Source: RCC90-49c sp051016155 (GTDB taxonomy: Bacteria; Bacteroidota; Bacteroidia; Cytophagales; Amoebophilaceae). Taken from it: DNA of 64,000 nt. The stretch covers positions 186,001-250,000 of the forward strand of contig CP136537.1 of the NCBI GenBank assembly GCA_051016155.1, in the 5' to 3' direction. The notes beneath the pieces were generated by a model, which was not told where the DNA came from, ran no database searches, and saw nothing but the letters and a program-made list of their open reading frames with translations. The position numbers were made by a program, and so were the translations under genes. This document shows positions 10,141-18,849 of the stretch, piece after piece (the first letter of the stretch is position 1; every line of letters begins with the position of its first letter).

Positions 10141-10242
10141 GGAGAGCTACTGGTAGTCTAGGAGGCTGGCACAGAAAAAATATGCACCAAGGGCTGTCTT
10201 GTTAGCAGCAATACAATAGGGCAAGTTGCCCAGATGAGCATT

Positions 10243-10635
10243 TTATCTCTCATAGGGGTTGACAAGCCTTAGCGAGGTAATATTTTTGAAATCGGCCACA
10301 TTCCTTGTGATCAAAGTTAGGTCGTAGGCTAGACTAGTGGCTGCAATGATGGCATCGGGCAGCTTGATGTTGTACTGCCTGCGCAGAGCAGCTGTTTGGT
10401 GCTTAATGGTCGTTTCTAGCCCCAATACCCATACTTTATCTATAAAGCTGTGTAATAGCTTGCGGTCTTTTTGTGAAGGCGTTTTCCAACACAGTCATTC
10501 GATCTCGGTGATGACGGAAATGGCTGGCTGGGATTCTTCGAAGAGGTGATCGATAAATTGCTCAGCCGAGGGTGGGAAATGCCTTTGCAGATAGTAAATA
10601 GCTATGTTGGTATCCCAGAGGTAGTTGATGTCCAT
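10243..10635 (-). pseudogene. vapC: VapC-type PIN toxin with in-frame stop
   Basis: Read from ATG 10635 the frame encodes a PIN-domain protein of the usual VapC length (about 130 codons). It begins MDINYLWDTNIAIYYL, with the first acidic active-site residue in LWDTN, and later has LPDAIIAATSLAYDLTLITRN, with the conserved Asp pair region. A TGA at 10497-10495 interrupts the frame after VITEIE. Other genes here end normally at TGA, so this is a nonsense mutation rather than a recoded codon, unless it is a sequencing error. The start overlaps the end of the upstream antitoxin gene by 34 bases. The downstream part can initiate at TTG 10425 but would lack the first active-site Asp. Confidence 0.75.
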
Positions 10636-10835
10636 CCGTTGCGTAAATCTTTGAGTTGCTGATCCACTTCAGGCAAAGGCTGCTGGGTCATGGCTGCTTT
10701 GTACTTGGTCCAATCGATCGGAAGCAGGGGTGCTGTTGGATCCCTGCGTAGGCGAATGAGCTGCAGTCCCTCAAGGTCCTGGAGGAGTTTCAATGCCTTT
10801 TCGTCGATGATATCTATGCTGATAGTCTGCGTCAT
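10602..10835 (-). CDS. Antitoxin partner of the broken VapC
   Basis: A 77-residue protein if started at ATG 10835 (MTQTISIDIIDEKALKLLQDL), which gives an N-terminal DNA-binding-like beta strand as in small antitoxins. The central part has the charged LRRDPTAPLL stretch and the C-terminus is the usual toxin-binding tail. Its 3' end overlaps the vapC start, which indicates translational coupling. No family was assigned with confidence; the antitoxin role rests on position and size. With the toxin interrupted, it may persist as a lone antitoxin. Confidence 0.6.
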   Translation of the reverse strand: MTQTISIDIIDEKALKLLQDLEGLQLIRLRRDPTAPLLPIDWTKYKAAMTQQPLPEVDQQLKDLRNGWTSTTSGIPT

Positions 10836-11070
10836 AGGCTCGGTTATTTGTTTTACGAGGGAAAGATACAATAAGATATAAAATACTGTAGAAAGATGGG
10901 GAGTGAGCTGCTAGATGAGCATACAGAATTGGCGTGCATTTTAAAGCTTACAGCAGCATGAGGGCGCTCCAAAGCTGCATACTGACTTTAAGAAATAGCC
11001 CCTACAGCCCCATTTAAGGCTTTGGCAGATATAAATTTTTGACTTTTGCAGCACTCTCGGCATGTATAAC

Positions 11071-11099
11071 AGGCACAAGCCTGGAGACTTGCGCCAGTT
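11071..11099 (-). repeat. AACTGGCGC hairpin repeat, inverted copy
   Basis: GGCACAAG, loop, CTTGCGCC then AGTT, nearly identical to the copy at 10111-10140. The two flank the vapBC region as direct repeats about 960 bases apart. Both are preceded by a related segment (TTGGCGTGCATTTTAAAGCTTAC at 10930; TTGGCTTGCGTTTTAAAGCTTAC at 10075), so a longer direct repeat may enclose the module. The rest of 10836-11149 holds no gene. Confidence 0.6.
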
Positions 11100-11149
11100 G
11101 GGGGAACAACATGCTTTTGACACAGCCCCTCTTCTACTTATATCTTCTC

Positions 11150-13621
11150 CTACCTATGACTGGCCTTGAGCTCCTTCAGGAGCACATCAACTCCTGGCAC
11201 TCGGCGCATGTGTTGCAGCGCTTCGCCAACAGCCCTCCGAACATGGGGCCTTGAAGGAGGACTAGTGATCTGTCTGAACCAAGCCAAACCGGCTTGCTGC
11301 TCTTTTTCGTTAGGGACGACGGCTAGGTATTGACCCAAAGCCACTACCAAAGGTGTATCGTCTGTTCTGCCTAGTAGCTTGGTGAGCTTGCCTTGCAGCC
11401 AGGCGTACTTGTCGGGCTGCCGCACTTGGGTGTAGTAATGAGCCAGGGCCATGACCACGTCACGGTGGTCACACGCCTCTAAACTGGCCAGGTGGACCAT
11501 CTTGTCAGGCGCATTACTGGTCGTTGCATACATACGCAAAGCTGTGCTGACTACATGATAGGAGCGATCTTGCAGGCCTTGCTTGTACACCTCAACGTAC
11601 TTGGCAGGGTCCTGAAGCGAGGCAAGTGCCCCCAAGCCAGCTGCCCTGACGGCAGCCTTGTCATCATGCTTGCTCAGTTCGATCAATAGGGCTTCTATGA
11701 CGGCCATATCTTTGCCTGCATAGTGTCTAAAAGCATCGACAGCCATCTTCCTAAAAAACCAAAAATCATCTTGGAGAGCTTCTTGTAGCACTTGGCAGCA
11801 TATAGGATGGCGCATATGGCTGCTGCAATAAGCCAGTGCTTCTTGCTTGGCAAAGAAATCTTCTCCTTGGTAGTAGAGGTGCTGATATTCTTCTACTGAC
11901 TTAGCATGTTCTACCACGCCGAGCAGCAAGGAGCGTTGATCTAGATGTACGAGCGCAGGAGGCTCAGGCAGCGTCCACGTAAATTCGTGGTAGGGCTGAT
12001 CTACTACAACGGCATACTGTTGTGGTTCGCCTTGTGCCCAAACAGCGATGGTCAGCGGAAGCCTGTAAATGGGAGTGGTCGTCGCATTCTGCTGTTGCCA
12101 TATTTTTACGGTGAGCGTCCCGTCATTGTAAGTATGTGCCATCTTCAGCATCGGATGGCCCGCTGCAAAGAACCATTGGTTAAAAAACCAGTTGAGGTCT
12201 TCTCCTGTTATGTCTTCAAATGCTTTTCTCAGCTGGTGAATCTCTACTGTAGAGAAGGCATGCTTTTTAAGATAATGATGCAGGGCTTTGAAAAAGACCT
12301 CTTCTCCTACGTATTGACGCAGCATGTGCAGCACCAAGGCGCCTTTGTTATAGCTATGCCTATCAAATAGCTCTCCCACATGAGCGTGGTGAAACCGAAC
12401 CAGGTGGACTTGTTTATGGGTAGCTTCTTGAAGATAGCCTTGCAATGTATACCATACGCTGAGGGCTCCAGCTTCCTTTCCATACTTATGTTCGCGCCAC
12501 AAATGGTCTCCTAGACAAGCAAAGGCCTCATTCAGCGGCAAATGGGCCCAAGACTCACAAGTGACTAGGTTCCCAAACCAGTGATGAAATAGCTCATGGG
12601 CAATGATATCGTCATGATCATTATCCAGCAGCTGCCGATCGTCTACCTGAAGCATATCTGAAAAAACAACGGCAGAAGTGTTTTCCATGGCTCCCATCAT
12701 GTGGTCCCTGACCACTATTTGGCTGTATTTGGGCCAAGGATAGGGATAGTCTAGTTTTTGCGAAAAGAACTCGAGCATCTCTGGCGTGTGGCCAAAAATG
12801 GCTCGGGCATGCTGCGCGTAGGCGGGCTCTACATAGTAGTTGACTTCCAAGTCGTTCCATGTGTCTTGCACTTCGGCAAAGTCGCCTACTGCCAGCATGA
12901 ATAAGTAAGGCGCATGTGGCAAGTCCATCTGCCAGCAGTCTGTTCTTGTTCCGTCATTGTTGCGCTTGGCATAGGCCAGCACGCCGTTAGAGAGTGTCTT
13001 CAAGTGCTGTTCCACAGTGATATACACCTCCTGCGTACACCGCTGGTTGGGCGCATCAATGGTAGGAAACCAGCAGGAGTTAGACTGTGGTTGGCCTTGT
13101 GTCCAAATTTGTCGAGGCCGGTCAGGGGCACTACCATCTGGCTGGATAAAAAACAAACCCTGGCTTGAGAAAGGAGTAATGCTGCGATACTTACCCACCT
13201 CGTTGGGCTGTGCGGTGTAGGCAATGGCTACCTGATAAGCAGTTTCGGCAGGCAGTGCTTGGCCTAAATCAATGATCAGCTTTCTACCATCATATGTATA
13301 CTTCAAAGGGCTTTGTTGGGTCTGCTGTACCATGGCCACCTGATGAATGGCGAAACCGCAGGCGTCTAGTATTAAGTATCTTTGCGGATAACAGTGGGGT
13401 TGTAGTTTTAAGGTAGCTACCCCATGTAGGTGTTGGCGCTGCCAGTCAAAGCTTACTTCCAGCTTAGTGTGGAGCAGATCATGGTGCCTGGTGCACGTAG
13501 CCTGGTAAGGTGCTTGATGCCTTGTATGGGCACGGTTAGTGGCTATTTCTGTACTTTTGCACGCCCCTACGAGCAGCAACGCCCAGCAGAGTAGCCATGA
13601 GCTGAAAAAATGACGTGACAT
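11150..13621 (-). CDS. M1 family aminopeptidase, lipoprotein
   Basis: A zinc metallopeptidase of the M1 family that removes N-terminal residues from peptides. Started at ATG 13621 it has a lipoprotein signal (SSWLLCWALLLVGAC), so it is probably anchored outside the inner membrane. The substrate-binding GAMEN motif appears in MGAMENTSAVVF, followed by the zinc site HELFHHWFGNLVTCES, with the third ligand Glu in LNEAFA. After the catalytic domain comes a beta-sandwich and a helical repeat C-terminus (from about residue 600) with HEAT-like pairs. About 820 residues is normal for bacteroidete M1 enzymes. An upstream frame extension of 21 codons lacks signal character. Confidence 0.9.
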   Translation of the reverse strand: MSRHFFSSWLLCWALLLVGACKSTEIATNRAHTRHQAPYQATCTRHHDLLHTKLEVSFDWQRQHLHGVATLKLQPHCYPQRYLILDACGFAIHQVAMVQQTQQSPLKYTYDGRKLIIDLGQALPAETAYQVAIAYTAQPNEVGKYRSITPFSSQGLFFIQPDGSAPDRPRQIWTQGQPQSNSCWFPTIDAPNQRCTQEVYITVEQHLKTLSNGVLAYAKRNNDGTRTDCWQMDLPHAPYLFMLAVGDFAEVQDTWNDLEVNYYVEPAYAQHARAIFGHTPEMLEFFSQKLDYPYPWPKYSQIVVRDHMMGAMENTSAVVFSDMLQVDDRQLLDNDHDDIIAHELFHHWFGNLVTCESWAHLPLNEAFACLGDHLWREHKYGKEAGALSVWYTLQGYLQEATHKQVHLVRFHHAHVGELFDRHSYNKGALVLHMLRQYVGEEVFFKALHHYLKKHAFSTVEIHQLRKAFEDITGEDLNWFFNQWFFAAGHPMLKMAHTYNDGTLTVKIWQQQNATTTPIYRLPLTIAVWAQGEPQQYAVVVDQPYHEFTWTLPEPPALVHLDQRSLLLGVVEHAKSVEEYQHLYYQGEDFFAKQEALAYCSSHMRHPICCQVLQEALQDDFWFFRKMAVDAFRHYAGKDMAVIEALLIELSKHDDKAAVRAAGLGALASLQDPAKYVEVYKQGLQDRSYHVVSTALRMYATTSNAPDKMVHLASLEACDHRDVVMALAHYYTQVRQPDKYAWLQGKLTKLLGRTDDTPLVVALGQYLAVVPNEKEQQAGLAWFRQITSPPSRPHVRRAVGEALQHMRRVPGVDVLLKELKASHR

Positions 13622-13844
13622 AGCTTTCTTAAGATGGATGGTCTTTAGTCTTGGTTGGGGACGCAGCTTTGTCAAAGCCTGCAAGATTTTCTATATTCAG
13701 GGACATGTAGTGATTGGTAACCACCAAGAGCAGGCTCCTATCCTATTCATGACGATTGCACCAAGTAAAGGTAGAGAATCTAGCACAGGTAAGAAAACGG
13801 ACGACCTATGCGACTTGGGTCCATGGCATTATGAAGTGACTGAT

Positions 13845-14070
13845 TAGTCCATTGGGTGACTAGGTGATTTTGTGATTGGGTGATTCAGTTCATTGGGTGA
13901 CTAGGTGATTTTGTGATTGGGTGATTGATTCGTCCATTGGGTGACTAGGTGATTTTGTGATTGGGTGATTCAGTTCATTGGGTGACTGGTCAGTTCATTG
14001 GGTGATTTTGTGATTGGGTGATTGATTCGTCCATTGGGTGACTGGGTGATTTTGTGATTGGGTGATTGAA
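13845..14070 (+). repeat. TGATT/TGGGTGACT minisatellite
   Basis: Tandem, slightly imperfect units built from CATTGGGTGACTAGGTGATT and TTGTGATTGGGTGATT with variable linkers (AGTT or GATTCGTC), about five to six rounds. Short degenerate relatives occur between many genes, such as 19745-19795, 24375-24440, 31470-31520, 34070-34160 (inverted), 50785-50860, 60165-60240 (inverted) and 60680-60715. No coding sense was seen. Confidence 0.85.
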
Positions 14071-14089
14071 GAAAACCTTCTAGTCCCCA

Positions 14090-14150
14090 ATATCGTCAAT
14101 TTTAAAAATTTAGAAGCGTGGTCGAGGCTACTTTGTGATAACCTCGACTT
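14090..14150 (-). repeat. TGTTGCAAAA-family repeat, partial inverted copy
   Basis: CCCAATATCGTCAATTTTAAAA, then TTTAGAAGCGTGGTCGAGGC and TTTGTGATAACCTC, match the inverted 40508-40622 copy (TTTAGAAGCGCATCTGGGAC, TTTTGCAATCCCCTC). It sits just upstream of pyrH. Confidence 0.5.
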
Positions 14151-14229
14151 GTAACTCTAGCTCGGTGGATAGACTAAAAGCTAGCCCTGCTTGCTGGTCA
14201 GTTGCCTTACAAAAAGACATCTTGCGACT

Positions 14230-14955
14230 ATGCAATACAAAAAAATCCTACTCAAACTCAGTGGGGAGGCGCTCATGGGTCCACACGGTTCAGGCATAGA
14301 CGCCAGCCAGCTGGCTTTGTACGCGGACGAAATAGCGAAAGTGCAGTCACTAGGCGTATCCCTGGCGGTCGTTATTGGAGGAGGCAACATATATCGAGGT
14401 GCACGTGCAGCTTTGGACATACCCAGAGTGAAAGGAGACTTTATGGGCATGCTAGCCACTGCTATCAATGGCTTGGCCCTGCAAAGCGCTCTAGAAAAGA
14501 GGGGTATCCCTACTCGCGTCATGTCTAGCCTATCCATAGAGTCAGTTTGTGAATCTTACGTACCGCACAAAGCAATGAGGCACTTAGAAAAAAAGCGTTT
14601 GGTGATCATTGTGGGAGGCCTGGGCGTTCCTTACTTCACTACTGACTCAGCAGCCAGCCTTAGGGCCATAGAATTGGAGGTAGATGTGTTGCTCAAAGGA
14701 ACCCAAGTGGATGGCGTCTATTCAGACGATCCGCATAAGAACCCAGCAGCAGTGCGGCTCGACCAGCTTAGTTTTCAGGAAGCGTTTCAGAGGAAACTTG
14801 CTGTGATGGATGTGACCGCCTTTACGCTGTGTGAAGAAAACAATTTGCCTATTATCGTTTACAATGCCCATCAGCCGGACGATCTCCTCAGAATCGTGCA
14901 AGGAGAGCGCTTAGGCACTCTGATTGCTAACTCACCTTACGTCTCCCCTGCTTAA
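14230..14955 (+). CDS. pyrH: Uridylate kinase PyrH
   Basis: UMP kinase of the amino-acid kinase fold, which converts UMP to UDP in pyrimidine nucleotide synthesis. The start at ATG 14230 gives the family N-terminus MQYKKILLKLSGEALMG, with the phosphate-binding KLSGEAL; the longer frame from 14191 adds 13 unconserved residues. Other motifs are VVIGGGNIYRG, the allosteric/UMP region GDFMGMLATAINGLAL and the C-terminal ATP site LLKGTQVDGVYSDDP. About 241 residues is the usual length. It stands alone, flanked by repeats. Confidence 0.95.
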   Translation: MQYKKILLKLSGEALMGPHGSGIDASQLALYADEIAKVQSLGVSLAVVIGGGNIYRGARAALDIPRVKGDFMGMLATAINGLALQSALEKRGIPTRVMSSLSIESVCESYVPHKAMRHLEKKRLVIIVGGLGVPYFTTDSAASLRAIELEVDVLLKGTQVDGVYSDDPHKNPAAVRLDQLSFQEAFQRKLAVMDVTAFTLCEENNLPIIVYNAHQPDDLLRIVQGERLGTLIANSPYVSPA

Positions 14956-14957
14956 TG

Positions 14958-15063
14958 CGCCTCATGTTGTCATTTTGAATGCAGAAAAACATCCCTGCGA
15001 AGCCTACCTACACAGAGATTCCTCGCCAGGCTCGGAATGACAAAGTCACTGTGTAAGGTGAGT
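14958..15063 (+). repeat. Dispersed TGTCAT/CTCGGAATGACA repeat
   Basis: Begins CGCCTCATGTTGTCATTTTG and ends CTCGGAATGACAAAGTCACT followed by GTGTAAGGTGAG. A close second copy lies at 30151-30256, and shorter relatives flank menA. Related palindromic elements (TGTCATGCTGAGC...GGAATGACA) are widespread in Bacteroidota. Confidence 0.75.
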
Positions 15064-15134
15064 TACTAAAGCGGTTGGATAGGCAGGGATTATCAATAAC
15101 GCCTCTCTCAAACAGGCCTGCTATCTTAGCTGCC

Positions 15135-16070
15135 ATGATGCATGCTGACACAGCGCTACGCAAAGGCAAAGTGATCCAATCGACAGGTGCTTGGTACCAA
15201 GTGCAAGAAGAAGGGGGGGAGAGCTATGCTTGCAAGCTCAGAGGCAAGTTCCGGCTGCAGGGGCTGAAGCTAGCCAATCCTGTGGTGGTAGGCGACGAAG
15301 TGGCTTTTGCGTTGGAACCAGCGCAAGCCATAGGTGTGATCCATGAGATCATGCCCCGAAAGAATTACTTGATTAGGCAAGCTGCCCACAAAAAAGCCTA
15401 CGGACAGCTCCTGGCCGCCAATCTAGACCAGGCAGTATTGGTCATGGCAGCAGATAAAGTTGCTGATCAGCTCGATTTTATCGACCGCTTTTTGATAGTG
15501 GCAGAAGCAGTTGAAATTCCGCCTTGCCTTGTGTTCAACAAAACAGATTTATTAAAGGCAGCGCAGTTACTAGCCTTACAAGGTATTCAAAGCTTGTATG
15601 AAAAGTTAGGCTATGCCACTCTCGCCGTGTCTGCCCGAAGGCAGCAGCACCTCGAAGGCTTTCGCCAAGCCATGTTGGGCAAGGTCTCACTCTTGTCTGG
15701 CTATTCTGGCGTGGGCAAGTCCACCTTGCTCAATATGCTAGCCCCTGAAGTCAACCAAGCAGTAGCTCCTCCGACTCAACTGCCGCAACGAGGACGCCAT
15801 ACAACTACCTATGCGGCCTTATTTGAAGTAGCGCCCAATACTTTTGTGATCGATACCCCAGGCATTCAAACGCTAGTGCCCTATGCTATAGAAAAAAAAG
15901 GCTTGGGCCATTGTTTTCCAGAGCTACGCAGCCAGGCAGCAGCTTGTAAGTTCTACAACTGTACGCACCTGCACGAGCCGAATTGTGCTGTGCGCCAAGC
16001 ACTAGCCACCGGTGCCATAGCCACTTCTCGCTACCGACACTATCAGCAGATGATGGAGGAAGAAAAGTAA
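15135..16070 (+). CDS. rsgA: Ribosome small-subunit GTPase RsgA
   Basis: Circularly permuted GTPase that helps late maturation of the 30S subunit. From ATG 15135 the order is an N-terminal OB fold (KGKVIQSTGAWY, VVGDEVAF), then the permuted G domain with G4 VFNKTDL before G1 LSGYSGVGKSTLLN and G3 VIDTPGIQ, then the C-terminal zinc-finger region with Cys and His residues (CKFYNCTHLHEPNCAVR). Length near 311 residues is normal. The frame extends 20 codons further upstream (TTG/GTG-type starts), but the conserved OB fold begins just after ATG 15135. Confidence 0.95.
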   Translation: MMHADTALRKGKVIQSTGAWYQVQEEGGESYACKLRGKFRLQGLKLANPVVVGDEVAFALEPAQAIGVIHEIMPRKNYLIRQAAHKKAYGQLLAANLDQAVLVMAADKVADQLDFIDRFLIVAEAVEIPPCLVFNKTDLLKAAQLLALQGIQSLYEKLGYATLAVSARRQQHLEGFRQAMLGKVSLLSGYSGVGKSTLLNMLAPEVNQAVAPPTQLPQRGRHTTTYAALFEVAPNTFVIDTPGIQTLVPYAIEKKGLGHCFPELRSQAAACKFYNCTHLHEPNCAVRQALATGAIATSRYRHYQQMMEEEK

Positions 16071-16164
16071 CTGAGAAACGTATCAGTGAACCATACCGCC
16101 ACCTAGGCGCTACCAACGATGCTGCTACCAAGGTTACCGAAGTTTTCGTATCTTGCTATTACTG

Positions 16165-17052
16165 ATGCATAAAAAGAAAGTTGAAAACAGTCTGCTTAAC
16201 TGGATAGTACTGATCCTATTGGCCTTGCTAGGAGGCAGCTCCTACATTCTCATGAAAAAAGGATTAGTGGTTTACTCTTCTCAAGAGATTGGTGCGCTAC
16301 GCATCTTTTTCGCGGGAGTCTCTCTTCTTCCCTTATCTGTGCCTCAGCTCAGACAGTTGTCTGGCAGACAACATAGATGGCTATTGCTGATCGGTCTGAC
16401 AGGGGCGCTATTTCCTGCCTTGTTATTTGCCCAAGCGCAAGAACACCTGAGTAGTGCCTTAAATGGTGCGTTAAGTTCATCTATTCCTATTCTTACCCTC
16501 CTAGCAGGTAAACTCTTCTTCCAACAGCCTATCTCTGTAAGCAATATGGTGGGCGCTACTATAGGCATTATAGGTACGATTTTGCTCATTTTTGCTGGCT
16601 CAACACAAGACATTGCCCAAGTGAGTTATCAGGCTCTTTTCCCCCTCTTGGGTTGCTTTTTCTTGGGCATCCATGCCAACTTGACCAAATACTACCTGAC
16701 CGATCTAAGTCCCTATGTCGTTACTAGTGTCTCTTTTTTCGCTGTGAGTGTGGCGGCAGGTGGAATACTTTTGGGGCAGTCTGGCCTGATAAGCAAGATT
16801 CAGACGGCCGAAGGGGCCTACCTTGCTTTAGGCTATGTGTTAGTGCTAGGAGTTTTATGTTCAGCAGGGGCTTACCTGCTGCTCACTAGTCTAGTAAAAT
16901 GTACTTCACCTATTTTTGCCAGCATGGCTGCTTTTCTTATGCCTATCGTCGCATTGGCTTGGGGCCTGTTGGACGGTGAGGTATTGCTATGGGGACACTA
17001 TGTGGGCATGGGAATGATTTTTTTGGGAGTGCACCTAGTGAATAAGCAATGA
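16165..17052 (+). CDS. EamA/DMT-family permease
   Basis: An inner-membrane transporter of the drug/metabolite superfamily with about ten hydrophobic segments arranged as two repeated EamA halves (first half to about residue 140, second from about 150). The pattern GGSSYILMKKGL in helix one is typical. ATG 16165 is preferred over TTG 16153. The substrate cannot be read from sequence; in host-associated bacteria some family members import metabolites, but that is only a possibility. It follows rsgA by 94 bases on the same strand. Confidence 0.85.
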   Translation: MHKKKVENSLLNWIVLILLALLGGSSYILMKKGLVVYSSQEIGALRIFFAGVSLLPLSVPQLRQLSGRQHRWLLLIGLTGALFPALLFAQAQEHLSSALNGALSSSIPILTLLAGKLFFQQPISVSNMVGATIGIIGTILLIFAGSTQDIAQVSYQALFPLLGCFFLGIHANLTKYYLTDLSPYVVTSVSFFAVSVAAGGILLGQSGLISKIQTAEGAYLALGYVLVLGVLCSAGAYLLLTSLVKCTSPIFASMAAFLMPIVALAWGLLDGEVLLWGHYVGMGMIFLGVHLVNKQ

Positions 17053-17529
17053 GTGCCTCTTTGCTATCTTTGGGTTGGCGCTCTTGCTAGCGAAAAAAGA
17101 TAGATACCGTCCAAGCAATACAGTCAACTAGGTGGTGCAGACAGTTGTCATTTATGATGAAGAACATCAATCACCATCCAGTGTGCAGCTGATTAGCTCC
17201 CATTTGTCATGCTGAGCGGAAAGCGAAGCCTCCCTGCAAGGCCCGCTGCGAAGCTCCCCTTCATGTGCGGCTCAGGGTGACAGAGACGTAGGAGGTGGTT
17301 AAGAATGACCCCGTCCTGCCCTGGATAGGAAGGCTTAAGGGTCGTCGACAAGTAAAGGTCCAAGCGAGGACACTTGAACCAGTTTTAGTGCATCCGAAAC
17401 ATCGCAGTGTGGTCCACACTATGTTGAGATTCCTTGCTGCGCTTGGAATGAAAATGCTGCTGCGTAAGGTGAGGAATCCATCCACTCAATAGTGAAAGCC
17501 CTAGCAGGCTCAATGCTAATTTTATCTAA
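17053..17529. other. Gene-free gap with dispersed repeats
   Basis: No gene is supported. The segment 17195-17345 matches 18645-18800 on the far side of menA, and 17400-17476 resembles the end of the repeat at 14958-15063 (CTTGGAATGA..., CTGCGTAAGGTGAG). Confidence 0.6.
17195..17345 (+). repeat. Direct repeat left of menA
   Basis: Contains CCCATTTGTCATGCTGAGC, GAAAGCGAAGC, TCCCTGC, AGGCCCGC and CAGGGTGACAGA, followed by a diverged tail with CCTGCCCTGGATAGGAAGG. The partner at 18645-18800 has the same order, so menA is enclosed by direct repeats about 1.45 kb apart. Confidence 0.75.
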
Positions 17530-18438
17530 ATGACTAGTCTCAAGAAATGGGTGATTGCCACACGTTTGGAGACCATTGTGCTGGCCTGGGCAAGTGTGGG
17601 GCTAGGCAGTGCACTGGCCGCTTTTACTGGAGTTTTTGGCAGAAGTATTGGACTGCTGGCTGCCCTGACTGCTTCCTTGCTGCAGGTGATATGTAATCTA
17701 GCCAATGATTACGGTGACTTTGTGCACGGTGCTGACCTTATCAATAAAGCAAGGCCTCCTAGCGCCTTACAAACAGGACTTGTGACCCTGGAGCAAATGC
17801 GCCAGGCTTTTCAACTATTAGTAGGGCCTACCATAGGCTGTGGCGTCTTGCTGCTCTATTGCGCAGCGTTAGATGTTTATGCGTGGAGTATCTTTTTGCT
17901 TCTCGGCTTTCTGGCAGTAGTGGCGGCCATCACCTACACAGTAGGAAAGAGGCCTTATGGCTACCGAGGTGGGGGAGACATCGCAGTACTCCTTTTTTTC
18001 GGGCTCATAGGCGTAGGAGGCACTTTTTACTTGCATACCAAGGCACTTAGCAGCATCTGGCTGTTGCCCGCCATCAGTTATGGATGTCTTGTGGTCGGCG
18101 TGCTCAATGTCAATAACCTCCGTGATATAGCTGCAGATGAGCAAGTAGGTAAGCAGACTGTGCCTGTGCGCATAGGGAAGACAGCAGCGGTATATTACCA
18201 TTGGGCCCTATTGGCAGTAAGTATCGTGACCATACTGGCCTTTCTCTTGCGTTATGCCAATGCCCCTTGGCCATATTTGTGTTTGGGCACTGTACCTTTT
18301 CTGATCCAGCATGGAGTAGCTGTCAGTCGGCAAGCACCGGCACAACTCACGCAGCAATTGCAGAAATTAGTCCTCCTACAGCTCGTCTTTGTCTGTCTGT
18401 TGATAGCAGGCTTGCTACTTGGCGCTAAAGCCCATTGA
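17530..18438 (+). CDS. menA: MenA, DHNA polyprenyltransferase
   Basis: A UbiA-fold membrane prenyltransferase of the menaquinone pathway that joins 1,4-dihydroxy-2-naphthoate to a polyprenyl chain. The first Asp-rich motif reads NLANDYGDFVHGAD (about residues 57-70) and the second NNLRDIAADEQVGKQTVPVRIG (about residues 195-216), as in MenA. Eight to nine hydrophobic segments are visible and the 302-residue length is normal. No other men gene is in the window. Strongly reduced relatives are thought to lack menaquinone synthesis, so its presence, and the direct repeats on both sides, deserve attention. Confidence 0.9.
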   Translation: MTSLKKWVIATRLETIVLAWASVGLGSALAAFTGVFGRSIGLLAALTASLLQVICNLANDYGDFVHGADLINKARPPSALQTGLVTLEQMRQAFQLLVGPTIGCGVLLLYCAALDVYAWSIFLLLGFLAVVAAITYTVGKRPYGYRGGGDIAVLLFFGLIGVGGTFYLHTKALSSIWLLPAISYGCLVVGVLNVNNLRDIAADEQVGKQTVPVRIGKTAAVYYHWALLAVSIVTILAFLLRYANAPWPYLCLGTVPFLIQHGVAVSRQAPAQLTQQLQKLVLLQLVFVCLLIAGLLLGAKAH

Positions 18439-18849
18439 ACGGACCTTTATAGTAACTTATAAAGCATTAATAACGTCTAGACAGCTTTAAATGATCAACC
18501 TTGTGCCTATGCATTTCTGCAGTGATGAGTAGGCTAAACATATAGTAGACCAGTCACTCTCCTAGTCTCAGGGCTAGGACACTCTAAATAGTGTAGACAA
18601 ATGTTCAATGAATGTATTACCCACAGTCGCCCAGCATAGGGTCGATCATCCCCCATTTGTCATGCTGAGCTGAAAGCGAAGCATCCCTGCGAGGCCCGCC
18701 ACGCAGAGACCCTTCACATGCGTTCAGGGTGACAGAAGTGAAGGAGATGATTTAGAACGACCTAGCCCTGCCTCTCCTAGCCAGGAAGGGAGTTTTTGGG
18801 CTGTAAAGAAAATTGACGAAACGACCTAGAAACATAAACTCAATACTGT
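18439..18849. other. Gene-free gap before fabD
   Basis: Apart from the direct repeat (18645-18800), no gene or RNA was recognised. The left part is low-complexity, AT-rich sequence with many stop codons in all frames. Confidence 0.55.
18645..18800 (+). repeat. Direct repeat right of menA
   Basis: CCCATTTGTCATGCTGAGC, GAAAGCGAAGCATCCCTGCG, AGGCCCGCCACGCAGAGACC and CAGGGTGACAGAAG, then CCTGCCTCTCCTAGCCAGGA. Partner of 17195-17345. Confidence 0.75.

Noticed and set aside
10495..10497. TGA as a sense codon (Trp or Sec) in vapC
   Set aside because: Many intact genes in the window end at TGA (murI, ruvC, menA), and no recoding signal is seen.
13845..14070. Tandem repeats as a CRISPR array
   Set aside because: Units follow each other with short similar linkers, there are no unique spacers of constant length, and no cas gene is near.
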